Shown here: in pieces, positions 63,955-64,000 of the stretch
How the letters are laid out: each line of letters starts with the position of its first letter
How positions within the stretch are numbered: the stretch's first letter is position 1
Translations under genes and position numbers: made by a program
NCBI RefSeq assembly: GCF_011947365.2
Contig: NZ_JAAVSH020000001.1
Coordinates: 3,664,523-3,728,522, forward strand
DNA from: an endosymbiont of Lamellibrachia barhami
GTDB taxonomy: Bacteria > Pseudomonadota > Gammaproteobacteria > Chromatiales > Chromatiaceae
DNA length: 64,000 nucleotides
Direction of reading: 5' to 3'
Notes under the pieces: generated by a model
Told to the model about the DNA's origin: nothing
The model's database searches: none
Seen by the model: the letters and a program-made list of their open reading frames with translations, nothing else

Positions 63955-64000
63955 TCCCCAAGCAAGCAGATAGGGAATTTAATTGTAGGAGCGGTGCCTC

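Overview
The window looks like the chromosome of a gammaproteobacterium, possibly a sulfur-oxidising or tubeworm-symbiont-type lineage; that assignment is inference from gene content only. Its centre is a carbon-fixation island of about 28 kb (13.2-41.9 kb). In order on the + strand it carries: fumarate-reductase-like FrdB/FrdA, HdrC and HdrB, 2-oxoglutarate:ferredoxin oxidoreductase KorDABC, HdrA, an MvhD/FlxD-like subunit, two Fe-S proteins and an FAD/NAD-binding protein (FlxCBA-like), two-subunit 'type II' ATP-citrate lyase, monomeric NADP-isocitrate dehydrogenase, two ferritin-like proteins, aconitase, PntA/PntB and malate dehydrogenase. A second FrdA/FrdB pair and a citrate synthase lie at 54.4-58.5 kb. 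The most interesting reading is a reductive TCA cycle physically built around an Hdr-Flx electron-bifurcation-type complex. The first frdA copy carries a single in-frame TAA just before its catalytic motif. Other content: an IS1595-type insertion sequence with perfect TIRs and 8-bp TSD, a six-haem cytochrome, SbcCD, a broken exopolysaccharide export locus, a type I R-M island (hsdM, hsdS, degenerate hsdR, MNT/HEPN pair, KilA-N, RhuM), a tandemly duplicated hipBA-type locus, and several families of small palindromic and nested repeats. A 17-bp identical sequence sits at both edges of the R-M island, exactly where four genes are truncated. This is either an unusual recombination or an assembly join and should be checked first.
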